Source: Mesotoga sp. BH458_6_3_2_1 (GTDB taxonomy: Bacteria; Thermotogota; Thermotogae; Petrotogales; Kosmotogaceae). Taken from it: 64,000 nt of DNA. The position numbers were made by a program, and so were the translations under genes. How positions within the stretch are numbered: the first letter of the stretch is position 1; every line of letters starts with the position of its first letter. The notes below the pieces were generated by a model. The model saw only the letters and a program-made list of their open reading frames with translations. It did no database searches and was not told the DNA's origin. The stretch is taken from NCBI RefSeq assembly GCF_003664995.1, contig NZ_JFHL01000005.1:124001-188000 (forward strand), given 5' to 3'. Shown piece by piece: positions 9,008 to 17,752 of this stretch.

Positions 9008-10384
9008 CTAGTTCAGGAGAAGTTTCGTGAAGCCTTTTACCCTTACTAGAATCTCATGAATTGACTCTCTGAAGAGAGTCCCTCCCGAAAGCGTGTCAGC
9101 CTTCACTAATTCGCAAAGAGCAGATTCTGCTTCGATGCACAAATCATGGCTTTCGGAAATCTCTTCTTCTGTTACAGTCTGTGCAAACATAAGAAGTCTT
9201 GCTGATACTATTTCTGCCGCGGCACGAAGTACCTTTCCCCAAAGTGAGAATTCAAGAATCCATGGTTCGATTTCTTCCATCAAACTGGTTGGCAGCGTCT
9301 CCTTAAGAACCTCGGCCGATTCAGAAATCCTCTTCGCCTCTTGCATGAGTAGTTCTTGCACTTGTGACCATCTGTTCTGAGATATCAGAAGCGCTAAAGA
9401 GTCTCGAGTATCAACAAGCCTCTTCGAGTGGCCTCGATGAATGGGACTCATTAGATAGTATTCACAGAAGATCTTCATCTCTTCTTCGCACGACGGAGCG
9501 ATCTCCTTGACAGCACGAGACCAGGATTCTTCGACTTCAAATCCATAAGGATCTGAAAGGAATTCGGCAGCCGAGCAGAGAGCTATCTTAGATGCGCAGG
9601 GCTGGATCATTGGATTCAGCACAATTCCTTCACTGTGTTCAACAATCTCGGGATCTCTTCCTTCATAAGGACCGACATGCAGCTCGGGGACCATGAACGC
9701 ATCGTTTACGGGATAATTATCCCAGAATAAAGGCTTTCTCTCGAATGCCATTTCGGCCAACCTGGCATTTTCAGCAGAAATTCTTTCCGAACAGATACCG
9801 GGCCCTGTCCACATGATCGAGATATCTCTGTCGAGTTCTTTGCCGAGCGTTCGCATGTATTCGGTGATCTCTTTGCCGTGGTAATGAGTCGGACACACAA
9901 TGAAGCTGGAAATATTTTCTACTTTCCTTTTAAGCGATCTGTACACCGTATTTGCGAAGAAGGATTGGGCCTGTGCAAGGGAAGTGAACTCCCTAATGTC
10001 CTCTTCATGGACAAGAGTCTCTGGAATATCATCGTAGAAAAGCGCAAAAGAACGAACTCCAACATTTGCCATTTCAATGAACTTCGAAATCATGATATCG
10101 ACATCTGAATCGCTAGAGTATTTCACGGCAAGTCCAGGGCTGACGGAAAATGCAACGGTTACCCCCCACGACGAACCTTCAACGACCAATTTTGAGAACT
10201 CGCTTTTGAAATCCTCGTCGTACATATTTCGCCATCTCTTCCTGTGGAGCTGATCGTCTTTCGGAGCGTATATGTAAAGATTGTACTTGTGCTCTCCCAA
10301 AAACTTCATGATCTCTCGCCTCTTCTCCATTGCCCAGGGGGTGCCGTAGAATCCCTCAACAACGCCCCTAATCTCAAAATACAT
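9008..10384 (-). CDS. GH84-family beta-N-acetylglucosaminidase (O-GlcNAcase-like), apparently cytosolic
   Basis: The opening RGVVEGFYGTPWAME and the following (beta/alpha)8 segments are characteristic of glycoside hydrolase family 84, which removes terminal N-acetylglucosamine by substrate-assisted catalysis. The paired catalytic aspartates are visible as FYDDI (D118, D119). TGPGICSERIS and FWDNYPVNDA fit later loops of the barrel. The C-terminal 150 residues are helical. There is no signal peptide, so the enzyme should act in the cytoplasm on imported sugar or peptide fragments, unlike many secreted GH84 enzymes. The start is supported by AAAGGAG before ATG 10384. Substrate (GlcNAc glycosides, muropeptides or a modified protein) is not determined. 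Confidence 0.85.
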   Translation of the reverse strand: MYFEIRGVVEGFYGTPWAMEKRREIMKFLGEHKYNLYIYAPKDDQLHRKRWRNMYDEDFKSEFSKLVVEGSSWGVTVAFSVSPGLAVKYSSDSDVDIMISKFIEMANVGVRSFALFYDDIPETLVHEEDIREFTSLAQAQSFFANTVYRSLKRKVENISSFIVCPTHYHGKEITEYMRTLGKELDRDISIMWTGPGICSERISAENARLAEMAFERKPLFWDNYPVNDAFMVPELHVGPYEGRDPEIVEHSEGIVLNPMIQPCASKIALCSAAEFLSDPYGFEVEESWSRAVKEIAPSCEEEMKIFCEYYLMSPIHRGHSKRLVDTRDSLALLISQNRWSQVQELLMQEAKRISESAEVLKETLPTSLMEEIEPWILEFSLWGKVLRAAAEIVSARLLMFAQTVTEEEISESHDLCIEAESALCELVKADTLSGGTLFRESIHEILVRVKGFTKLLLN

Positions 10385-10583
10385 GAAATCAACTCCTTTG
10401 GCCCTTCTATTTCCAAAAAGTCTATCACGACGCTTTCGTTTCTGCAGAAATCTGCGCTTTCTCAGGGCGAGATTTTAAAAGAGTGCGGAGAGTTTCGAGA
10501 AATGACATCGAAATCTTCAGTAGGTTTTGTCTCTGAACGCTATAATTGTAGAATAGTCTAGTCTACTGAAGGAGGTAGGTAGA

Positions 10584-11420
10584 ATGAAAATAGGTCTGGT
10601 CACCGATAATACGTGTAATTTGACCCCTGAGGAGGTACAGAAATACGATGTTCGAATCGTTTCGCTGTATATCAATAGAGGTGGCAAGTACTCTAAATCT
10701 GTTGATCTCGATCTAGACAAATATTACGAGGAGTTGGGTTCTGCCTCTGAACTGCCCAGTACCTCACAACCTTCTCCCCAAGACTTCATAGAAGTTTTTG
10801 AGGAGGCACTCAAGACATACGAGGTTTTGATAGTCCCCGTTCTCTCTGGTAAATTGAGTGGCACAAGCGTTTCCGCAACTATTGCCGCAGGAGATTTTGA
10901 ACAGCCCATACATGTAGTCGATTCGCAGCTGATAGCCGATGGAACGGGACTGCTTGTGAAAAACCTCGGTGACATGATTCAAAAGGGCGCTTCCATTGAA
11001 GAGCTAGTCGAATACGCTTCAAACTTCCACAACAAGACCAGAACATTCTGTTCAACTGATGATTTAAGTTACTTGCAGAAGGGTGGAAGGATTGGAAAGG
11101 CCAAAGCTCTGATGGGAAACCTATTGAAGATGAAGCCGCTAATCCAGCTTGACGAGGGCGAGCTTAAACCTGTAGAAAACGTCAGAGGGAATAAGAAATT
11201 GCTTGAAAGCCTTGTTAGCCACGTTCTCAAAGAGATTCCACCCGAGAATCTCCGAAGAGTGAGAGTGCTGACGATTTGGAGAAAGGAAGATGCTGTAGCC
11301 GCAGAGAAGATGTTCCGTGAAGAGGCTCCCGGAGCAGAAATCGAAAGCAGGATTATTGAGCCGGTAATCGGTACTCATCTCGGCCCTCAAGGAATCGGTA
11401 TAGTCAGCGAAATGAAGTAA
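10584..11420 (+). CDS. DegV family (fatty-acid-binding FakB-like) protein
   Basis: 278 residues of the DegV fold, which binds a single fatty acid. In Firmicutes FakB presents it to the kinase FakA. MKIGLVTDNTCNLTPEEV is the typical start, with the Thr/Asn loop that contacts the carboxylate. PVLSGKLSGTSVSA and STDDLSYLQKGGRIGKAKA are the two other family blocks. Length is normal. A strong GGAGGT site precedes ATG 10584. No FakA partner gene is in the window. An unmatched TATAAT at 10541-10546 may be its -10 element, but I see no convincing -35. The next gene, a winged-helix regulator, follows after 88 bases. Confidence 0.9.
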   Translation: MKIGLVTDNTCNLTPEEVQKYDVRIVSLYINRGGKYSKSVDLDLDKYYEELGSASELPSTSQPSPQDFIEVFEEALKTYEVLIVPVLSGKLSGTSVSATIAAGDFEQPIHVVDSQLIADGTGLLVKNLGDMIQKGASIEELVEYASNFHNKTRTFCSTDDLSYLQKGGRIGKAKALMGNLLKMKPLIQLDEGELKPVENVRGNKKLLESLVSHVLKEIPPENLRRVRVLTIWRKEDAVAAEKMFREEAPGAEIESRIIEPVIGTHLGPQGIGIVSEMK

Positions 11421-11508
11421 GAAGCTCAAAGACCTTTTATGTACTTGGCAAGAGACAGTATAAGAAACAAGTTCATCTCATATTCATCATCCGGGAGGTG
11501 AAAAGACT

Positions 11509-12579
11509 TTGAATGCGCTTGAAAGAGTTAAGATAAGGTTTGGAAGGGCCTTCGATTTCCTGCCGAGCATATATCGACTAACAAATGACGAGAGACTGAC
11601 AAAGCACTTTTTGGAACTGACTCCGGGCTACCGTCCCGTGGGAGAGCTTGCCGAATGGGTAAGGACTACCAAGAAGAAGCTGCCGGAAACGATTCTCGAG
11701 AAAATGAGTCTGTACTTCGACTGGAAAGCACCGCTTGGAATGAGAATAAGTCCTGTCATGTCTGAAGAGAGTTTCGAAAGTGTTCAAGCTTTGTTGCAGA
11801 AAATCGCCTTAGTCTCTCCGAAAGACATGATAAAGGATTTCTTGTTGATTGGGTTAGGACCGAGATCTGTCGGGTACGATGAAGGGGTTGTAGACAAAAT
11901 ACTGGACGACCAAAAGGAGGCACTCGTCTTCCTTGCGGAAAAGGCTGTTCTTACACCTCAGCAAAAGGCGGTTATGCTTGATTTCATATCGGATCCGGAA
12001 AAGATGAAGGATGACTACCTTCATCTCTTGCAGTGGTATGAAGAACATGTGTATTCAACCTCTCCCTACGATGAGAAGAAGTTGAAAGAAAGTCAGGAAT
12101 ACCTCCAAAGAAATCTCTCCACCCACGGCAACGGGTATCTCCTGAAGCTCACGGACAATTTGCATTATGAAGAACTCGATGAGGACCGGAAGATCCTTCT
12201 AGTCCTTTCATATTTCATAGAGAACGCTCAGGGCGGTATTTTTCATCCGCGTTCTGAGAGCGATGTCTTCATCGTTGGCTTCAATTTCGTCAGTTCTGTT
12301 CTCGAAAGAGATTCGGTCAGTATTGCTTCCAGAAGATACGGAGCTCTCTCAAATCCGAATCGCATAAGACTGCTCAATGCACTTTTTGGGAAACGTCTTA
12401 CCGGCTACGAGCTGTCGCGATCAATGAAGTTGTCTAACGCGGAGTTGACAGAGGCTTTCTCGGCCTTGGTAGCATGTGGACTGGTCAAGACTTTTCGTCT
12501 GAACGATCGGATTATCTTCACAGCCGACAGAGATGAAGTGATCGAAATGTTGACATGTGTACTTGACGCCCCGAGCTAG
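11509..12579 (+). CDS. ArsR-like winged-helix transcriptional regulator with large N-terminal domain
   Basis: 356 residues. The C-terminal 90 carry an ArsR-type winged helix: RYGALSNPNRIRLLNAL, then TGYELSRSMKLSNAELTEAFSALVACGLV and a wing strand. The N-terminal 250 residues are mostly helical with no recognised motif, and probably form a sensor or dimer domain; the overall layout resembles ArsR-family regulators of the DUF5937 kind. No metal-binding Cys pair is visible, so it is unlikely to be a metal sensor. It starts with TTG 11509, supported by GGAGGTG at 11494-11500. It may regulate the neighbouring degV gene or itself; no operator could be identified. Confidence 0.65.
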   Translation: MNALERVKIRFGRAFDFLPSIYRLTNDERLTKHFLELTPGYRPVGELAEWVRTTKKKLPETILEKMSLYFDWKAPLGMRISPVMSEESFESVQALLQKIALVSPKDMIKDFLLIGLGPRSVGYDEGVVDKILDDQKEALVFLAEKAVLTPQQKAVMLDFISDPEKMKDDYLHLLQWYEEHVYSTSPYDEKKLKESQEYLQRNLSTHGNGYLLKLTDNLHYEELDEDRKILLVLSYFIENAQGGIFHPRSESDVFIVGFNFVSSVLERDSVSIASRRYGALSNPNRIRLLNALFGKRLTGYELSRSMKLSNAELTEAFSALVACGLVKTFRLNDRIIFTADRDEVIEMLTCVLDAPS

Positions 12580-12880
12580 TTAACTGGTCCCTCTTGCGGC
12601 CATTTACCTATCATGAAATCTCACTCTTTCGATCTGTTCTCTCTTCCGAAATAAGGAGCCCGGAAAGCGGCCGGGCCGGGTGGTAGGAGACCGAGTCTCT
12701 TTGAAATTGCGATGGAGGATTCGTGCCACCAGTCATTGTTTTCTTGTAGGGTTAACGACACTTCGTCTAGAATTGTTCCGCTTTTGGTGAGTGATTAGGT
12801 GTATTCTATTGAAATCTTACTGGGAGAGAATCACAATATTTGATAATTGCCGTAGTAACATTGTAATTGGGGGTGAGTGA
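12580..12880. other. Intergenic region with no gene
   Basis: About 300 bases between the regulator and the aldo/keto reductase. The only structure seen is a GC-rich patch near 12659-12682 (CCCGGAAAGCGGCCGGGCC) that can fold into small stems but has no U-run, so I do not call it a terminator. The SD GGGGGTGA for the next gene is at its end. No RNA gene or repeat was recognised. Confidence 0.5.
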
Positions 12881-13984
12881 ATGGAATATCGTAAACTTGG
12901 GAAGACAGGACTTGAGCTCTCCCTTTTGGGGTTGGGAGGGTTTCATCTGCTTGAAATTGAGCTTGACACAGTAAAAGAGATTGTGAAGAGATACCTGGAG
13001 GCGGGTGGCAATTACTTCGAAACCGCAAGATCTTATGGTGACGGTGTATCTGAGAGAAAGCTCTCCACAGTACTTCCAAAGGAAGGAATTGTAGTAGCCT
13101 CCAAGACAGGAAGCAGAGAGAGGCAATCTTCGGAAAAAGACTTATTATCTACCCTTAAGGCACTCGGAAGGGATCACATAGATATCCTCTTCCTTCACGC
13201 CGTAACCAAAAACGACTACTGGGAAGCCATTTCTTCCTCGGATGGAGCGTTGAAAACGGTGGAATGGGCGAAAAGGGAAGGCCTAATAAGATATGTGGGT
13301 ATAACCAGTCACGGTTACGGAGGAACGCTTCTAAAGGCGCTTAAAGAGTACCCCTTCGATCTTTTCATGACACAGATGAACTATTACGACAGATTCAACT
13401 TCCCCGAAATAGAAACGAAAGTCATTCCATATGCGGTGTCGAACAATATTGGAATTGTCGCAATGAAATCTCTGGCAGACGGCTACCTCTGGAGAAGCGT
13501 TGAGAATGCCTTCAGATATACTAAGACAATACCTGTTTCGTGCATCGTCAGTGGGATCAATTCTCTGGATCAGCTTGAAGAGGATCTGAAGTTGATAGAG
13601 AAAGACCCCTTTTCTCCTGAAGAGCTCGAGCGGCTGTTTTTTGAGGGACCAGAACTCGGCAATTACGTTTGCAGACAGTGCATGAAATGTCTCCCATGCC
13701 CTCAGGGCATTAACATTCCCGGTCATTTTCTTGCAGAGGGTCGTTACGACAGGCAGATGTTGGATGGAAAAGTTAGAAGCGCTGCAGACTATGCCTTAAG
13801 GGACAGACTCGCTCACTGGTTTGGAAGCGAAGATCAGGGTATTGCTGAATATAAATCAATGATTCCCGGTGTCGATGCCTGTACCGACTGCGGCATATGC
13901 AACGAGCGATGTCCTTACGGGATAGATATTCCGAGGAAGCTTAGAATCGTGAAGTCCAAGATTACGGAAGGGTATGTCTGGTAA
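12881..13984 (+). CDS. Aldo/keto reductase with C-terminal ferredoxin-like 4Fe-4S domain
   Basis: 367 residues. The first 270 form an aldo/keto reductase TIM barrel: MEYRKLGKTGLELSLLGLGG, the catalytic region FETARSYGDG with its Tyr, the active-site Lys in VASKTG and His in FLHAV, and the NADPH-binding end IVSGINSLDQLEED. The C-terminal part has two Cys clusters, CRQCMKCLPCPQGI and CTDCGICNERCPYGI, typical of the Fe-S-extended AKR group that couples NAD(P)H chemistry to ferredoxin-like centres. Substrate unknown. It precedes, with short gaps, a membrane protein, urocanate hydratase and a PK-C protein on the same strand, so a common transcript is likely. Confidence 0.88.
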   Translation: MEYRKLGKTGLELSLLGLGGFHLLEIELDTVKEIVKRYLEAGGNYFETARSYGDGVSERKLSTVLPKEGIVVASKTGSRERQSSEKDLLSTLKALGRDHIDILFLHAVTKNDYWEAISSSDGALKTVEWAKREGLIRYVGITSHGYGGTLLKALKEYPFDLFMTQMNYYDRFNFPEIETKVIPYAVSNNIGIVAMKSLADGYLWRSVENAFRYTKTIPVSCIVSGINSLDQLEEDLKLIEKDPFSPEELERLFFEGPELGNYVCRQCMKCLPCPQGINIPGHFLAEGRYDRQMLDGKVRSAADYALRDRLAHWFGSEDQGIAEYKSMIPGVDACTDCGICNERCPYGIDIPRKLRIVKSKITEGYVW

Positions 13985-14008
13985 TCAGAAACTCCAACGG
14001 GGGCTCTT

Positions 14009-14542
14009 ATGAACAAAACGAGGTTTTTCCAATGGGAGGTCTTCGGTTTCTTTTTCATATTCTTTCTTGGTGCTCTTCTCCATATGGTCTATGAATGGAG
14101 TAACGGCAATATTGTCGTTGGTGCTCTGACTCCCGTCAATGAAAGTATCTGGGAGCACCTGAAAATGGTATTCCTTCCAGGAATTGTCCTTCTAGTTCTT
14201 GAGGCCATCTTGTGCAAAGAGATCACATTCCCATCCTTGATCCTTGGAAAGACGCTGGGCATATATATCATGTGCGGCACTATTCTAGGAGGCTTTTATT
14301 TCTATACTCTCTTTATCCATCATGTCTTGATTATCGACATACTTCTTATGGCTATCGCAGTGGCGCTCGGGCAGGTGGTTTCTTATTTTGTCTCTTCGAG
14401 GGTGGAAATCGGTCGAGCATTGGCCCTATTGTCATTAGTAATGCTTTTCGCGCTCGGAGTTGCTTTCGTAGTATTTACGTTCATTCCACCTCACTGGGAG
14501 CCTTTCAAGGACTCTTTGACGGGGGGTTACGGTATTCAGTAG
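14009..14542 (+). CDS. DUF6512-like integral membrane protein
   Basis: 177 residues with five or six hydrophobic helices and no enzyme motif. The block HMVYEWSNGN followed by LTPVNESIWEHLKMVFLP matches my memory of the DUF6512 family of small Clostridia/Thermotogae membrane proteins, which have no known function. The gene starts 24 bases after the aldo/keto reductase and is followed after 66 bases by hutU. GGGGG upstream of the ATG acts as SD. A transport or anchoring role for the neighbouring enzymes would be a guess. Confidence 0.65.
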   Translation: MNKTRFFQWEVFGFFFIFFLGALLHMVYEWSNGNIVVGALTPVNESIWEHLKMVFLPGIVLLVLEAILCKEITFPSLILGKTLGIYIMCGTILGGFYFYTLFIHHVLIIDILLMAIAVALGQVVSYFVSSRVEIGRALALLSLVMLFALGVAFVVFTFIPPHWEPFKDSLTGGYGIQ

Positions 14543-14608
14543 AGCTTTCTTCAATTGAGAGCGTTTACCCAATAACTACAGATAAGTGTTGAGAAAGGAG
14601 GTTTCGTT

Positions 14609-16633
14609 TTGCTTTCCGCAGATATGTACGGATCGATGGAGATCAAATTAGATGAGAGTTTGCCACCAGATCCTGTCTTTAGGCAAGGAATTAGAAGGGC
14701 GCCGAAAAGAGAGCTCAATCTCTCCCGGAAAGAGATTGAACTTGCGTTGCATAATGCGCTTCGTTATATACCGACAGGACTTCATGACAGGCTAGCTCCT
14801 GAGTTTCTTCAAGAGCTTTTGACCATGGGAAGGATCTACGGATACCGTTATCGTCCTCAGGGTGAGATAAAGGGAAAGCCAATCGATCAGTACAAAGGAA
14901 AATGCATTGAGGGTAAGGCATTCCAGGTAATGATCGACAATAATCTTGACTTCGAAGTGGCCCTTTACCCTTACGAACTGGTAACTTATGGAGAGACTGG
15001 GCAGGTCTGCCAGAACTGGATGCAGTACAGGCTTATTAAGAGATATCTCGAGGAGCTGACCGATGAGCAGACTCTTGTGGTAATGTCCGGACACCCGCTT
15101 GGCCTATTCAAATCGGGTAGTTCAAGCCCGAGGGTCATTATCACCAATGCGCTTATGGTGGGAATGTTCGATAACCAGGAGCAGTGGATCAAGGCTCAGG
15201 CTCTGGGAGTAGCCAATTACGGACAGATGACTGCTGGTGGATGGATGTACATCGGGCCTCAGGGGATAGTTCACGGTACGTTCAACACGATCCTCAACGC
15301 CGGAAGGCTGAAGCTGGGAATTGCAGACGACGGTGATCTTCGAGGACATCTCTTTGTTTCCTCTGGCCTCGGAGGGATGAGCGGAGCCCAGGGAAAGGCA
15401 GTCAAGATAGCCGGCGGTGTGGGAATTATTGCCGAGGTTGACCGGTCGAGAATTAGGACTAGATTGGAGCAGGGCTGGATCGATGAAGTTGTAGAAGTGC
15501 CCGAGAAGGCCTTTGAGCTGGCAGAAAGAAAGACCAGGAACAATGAGAGTCATGCGATTGCCTTCCACGGAAACATAGTCGATCTACTGGAATTTGCGGT
15601 TGAGAAAGGTTTGAACATTGAGCTTCTTTCGGACCAGACGTCTTGTCATGCTCCGTACGACGGCGGCTACTGTCCTCAGGGACTTACATTCGAGGAGAGA
15701 ACAGAACTCCTCAGAACGGACAAGCGCAAATTCAGAGAGGCCGTGGACAAATCTCTCATTAAGCACTTCGAATGCATTAGACAGCTGGTGAAAGGGGGAA
15801 CTTACTTCTTCGATTACGGGAACTCTTTTATGAAGGCAGTCTTTGATGCAGGAGCAAAGGAAATCGCTAAGAACGGATTAGACACTTCTGAAGGATTCAT
15901 CTTCCCGTCGTACGTCGAGGACATCATGGGCCCCATGTTGTTCGATTTCGGTTACGGTCCCTTTCGCTGGGTGTGTCTGAGCGGGAGAAAGGAAGATCTA
16001 CTCAAAACAGATGCTGCCGCACTGAGATGTATCGATCCAGAACGCCGTGGACAGGACAGAGACAACTACATGTGGATAAAGGATGCAGACAAAAACAAGT
16101 TGGTTGTAGGTACTCAGGCAAGAATACTGTATCAGGATGCGTCAGGCAGGCGCGATATTGCCCTGGAATTCAATGACATGGTTAGAAATGGAGAGATAGG
16201 ACCGGTAGTGATAGGAAGAGATCATCACGACACCGGAGGAACGGACTCGCCTTTCAGGGAGACCGCAAATATTAAGGACGGAAGTAATGTCATGGCAGAC
16301 ATGGCAACACAGTGCTTTGCAGGAAATGCGGCCCGAGGTATGAGCATGGTCTCGCTTCACAATGGGGGTGGAGTGGGAATAGGGAAGGCAATAAACGGAG
16401 GATTTGGGCTTGTTCTAGACGGAAGTCGGAGAGTTGATGAGATAATCAAGACATCAATATCCTGGGATGTCATGAGCGGTGTTGCAAGGAGAGCCTGGGC
16501 GAGAAACGAAAATGCCCTGTTGGTTGCCTCCGAATTCAACAAAGAGAAAGGGAGAAGCGAGCAGATTACTCTTCCATTCCTGGTGGAGGAAGAGATAATC
16601 AAAAAGACGATGAAGATTGTGGATTGGGAGTGA
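14609..16633 (+). CDS. hutU: Urocanate hydratase (long form)
   Basis: 674 residues, the length of the long urocanase form rather than the 550-residue Pseudomonas form. It hydrates urocanate to imidazolonepropionate with tightly bound NAD+. Visible signatures include QVCQNWMQYRLI, VVMSGHPLGLFKS, ANYGQMTAGGWMYIGPQGIVHGT, the glycine-rich GLGGMSGAQGKAVKIAGG near the NAD site, DQTSCHAPYDGGYCPQG and GRDHHDTGGTDSPFRET. The start is TTG 14609, backed by AAAGGAGGT about six bases upstream. No histidase, imidazolonepropionase or glutamate formiminotransferase gene is in the window, so the rest of histidine breakdown must be elsewhere or absent. Confidence 0.95.
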   Translation: MLSADMYGSMEIKLDESLPPDPVFRQGIRRAPKRELNLSRKEIELALHNALRYIPTGLHDRLAPEFLQELLTMGRIYGYRYRPQGEIKGKPIDQYKGKCIEGKAFQVMIDNNLDFEVALYPYELVTYGETGQVCQNWMQYRLIKRYLEELTDEQTLVVMSGHPLGLFKSGSSSPRVIITNALMVGMFDNQEQWIKAQALGVANYGQMTAGGWMYIGPQGIVHGTFNTILNAGRLKLGIADDGDLRGHLFVSSGLGGMSGAQGKAVKIAGGVGIIAEVDRSRIRTRLEQGWIDEVVEVPEKAFELAERKTRNNESHAIAFHGNIVDLLEFAVEKGLNIELLSDQTSCHAPYDGGYCPQGLTFEERTELLRTDKRKFREAVDKSLIKHFECIRQLVKGGTYFFDYGNSFMKAVFDAGAKEIAKNGLDTSEGFIFPSYVEDIMGPMLFDFGYGPFRWVCLSGRKEDLLKTDAAALRCIDPERRGQDRDNYMWIKDADKNKLVVGTQARILYQDASGRRDIALEFNDMVRNGEIGPVVIGRDHHDTGGTDSPFRETANIKDGSNVMADMATQCFAGNAARGMSMVSLHNGGGVGIGKAINGGFGLVLDGSRRVDEIIKTSISWDVMSGVARRAWARNENALLVASEFNKEKGRSEQITLPFLVEEEIIKKTMKIVDWE

Positions 16634-16640
16634 TGAGTGA

Positions 16641-17201
16641 ATGACTATGTATTTCTCTAAGAGTGATGAAGAGACTACCAGAGCTCTTCTTCAAAGGATT
16701 TTCCAGCGATCGGAGGAAACGCGGATCAGGGATGTGGTTTTGCCTTCGACTAGTGGAAGAGTCGCAGAAATTGCCCATGAGCTCGTCCCCGATTCAGTTA
16801 AACTGACCGTTGTTACTCATAGCGTGGGCTTCAGGGAGCCAAACGGTGATGAATTCGATCCGGCGATCAGGAAGCTTTACGCAGGTAGCAGGCACTCTTT
16901 GTTGACGGCGACTCATCTCTTTCGGGGTATTGATGGCGCCTTTGCCAAGGCGAACGGTGGGGTCTATCCGCCTCAGGTATTTGCGACTGCTCTGCGGCTA
17001 TTCGGTCAGGGAACGAAGGTGGCCGTGGAGATCGCGATCATGGCTGCCGACGCCGGATTGATAAGAGTCGGCGACTGGGCGATCACCTCGGGAGGAACCG
17101 GACATGGAATAGATACTGCCTACATTGTCAAACCGTGTCATTCCATTGATCTGAGTCTCTTTGAATTTGGAGAGCTGATTGGGATTCCTTCGAGCCTTTG
17201 A
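16641..17201 (+). CDS. Pyruvate kinase C-terminal (alpha/beta) domain-like protein
   Basis: 186 residues resembling the free-standing PK-C domain. The pattern TRALLQRIFQRSEETRIRDVVLPSTSGRVAEIAHEL matches the pyruvate kinase allosteric domain, where the loop after VLPSTSG would bind a phosphate. GDWAITSGGTGHGIDTAYIVKP is the end of the fold. The catalytic barrel of pyruvate kinase is absent, so it is not a pyruvate kinase; stand-alone forms are annotated but uncharacterised. ATG 16641 follows hutU by seven bases with GGAGTGA as SD, suggesting translation together with hutU. Confidence 0.75.
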   Translation: MTMYFSKSDEETTRALLQRIFQRSEETRIRDVVLPSTSGRVAEIAHELVPDSVKLTVVTHSVGFREPNGDEFDPAIRKLYAGSRHSLLTATHLFRGIDGAFAKANGGVYPPQVFATALRLFGQGTKVAVEIAIMAADAGLIRVGDWAITSGGTGHGIDTAYIVKPCHSIDLSLFEFGELIGIPSSL

Positions 17202-17215
17202 TTTTTCGTGATAGA

Positions 17216-17244
17216 TTGAATTCCTTGATAATTCGGGCTATAAT
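17216..17244 (+). promoter_or_regulatory. Promoter of tRNA-Ala
   Basis: A -35 element TTGAAT (17216-17221) and a consensus -10 TATAAT (17239-17244) are separated by exactly 17 bases. Transcription would begin near 17251, a few bases before the mature tRNA 5' end. Confidence 0.8.
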
Positions 17245-17255
17245 CAATCTTGTGT

Positions 17256-17331
17256 GGGGCCGTAGCACAGCTGGGAGCGCGCCGCCTTCGCAAGGCGGAG
17301 GCCGGGGGTTCGAATCCCCTCGGCTCCACCA
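17256..17331 (+). tRNA. tRNA-Ala(CGC)
   Basis: A 76-base cloverleaf with encoded CCA. The acceptor stem GGGGCCG pairs with CGGCTCC and contains the G3-U70 wobble that identifies alanine tRNA. The anticodon stem CCGCC/GGCGG holds the loop TTCGCAA, giving anticodon CGC (codon GCG). The T arm is GGGGG-TTCGAAT-CCCCT with one end wobble. The D stem has one A-C mismatch. Flanked by a promoter and a terminator, so it is transcribed alone. Confidence 0.95.
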
Positions 17332-17357
17332 GAGGGGAGATTTCTCCCCTTTTTTTT
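17332..17357 (+). terminator. Rho-independent terminator after tRNA-Ala
   Basis: The inverted repeat AGGGGAGA / TCTCCCCT directly follows the tRNA CCA and leads into an uninterrupted run of eight or more T. A textbook intrinsic terminator. Confidence 0.9.
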
Positions 17358-17475
17358 ATTTGCTCCTTGTGATATGCCACTCTGTAGATCTCTTTGCAGT
17401 GAAAAAAGTGTCAAAGAGTGGCCTTCATTAGAAGCGGAGGCTTCTATAAGGGTTGATCTACTTAAGACACAGAGC

Positions 17476-17700
17476 CTATTTATATCCTGAAGAGATAATA
17501 TCTGTGATGGTAGGAAAGGTGTCGTCACCGGTCGGAGTATTTAGTGCTCTTTCTGGGTACCTATAGCAATAGTCTTGAGAAATCTCGACGTCCTCGTCAA
17601 AAGAGAGATCTAAAGTCAGTACTGAGGCGGGACGTAATCCTTTTGTGAGGTAGTCGCGGTGAGTCAAGACTAAAAAGACATCGTACGTAGAGTTTGACTT
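17476..17700 (-). pseudogene. Protein-like gene fragment without start
   Basis: The 421-base gap after the tRNA terminator contains an open minus-strand frame of about 75 codons (stop before 17700 to stop at 17476). Its translation looks protein-like (STYDVFLVLTHRDYLTKGL ... DDTFPTITDIISSGY) and is not low-complexity, but no start codon has an SD; the only candidate is TTG 17667. I recognise no family. It may be the remnant of a gene lost next to the tRNA, or chance. The rest of the gap shows nothing. Confidence 0.28.
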
Positions 17701-17752
17701 TCACTTATTTAGAACGTTAAGTCGCTGGTATGATGATCAGTGAGGTGAGAAA

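Noticed and set aside
15122-15568. Long minus-strand frame inside hutU
   Set aside because: Shadow of the strongly coding plus-strand gene; no SD and no protein motif.
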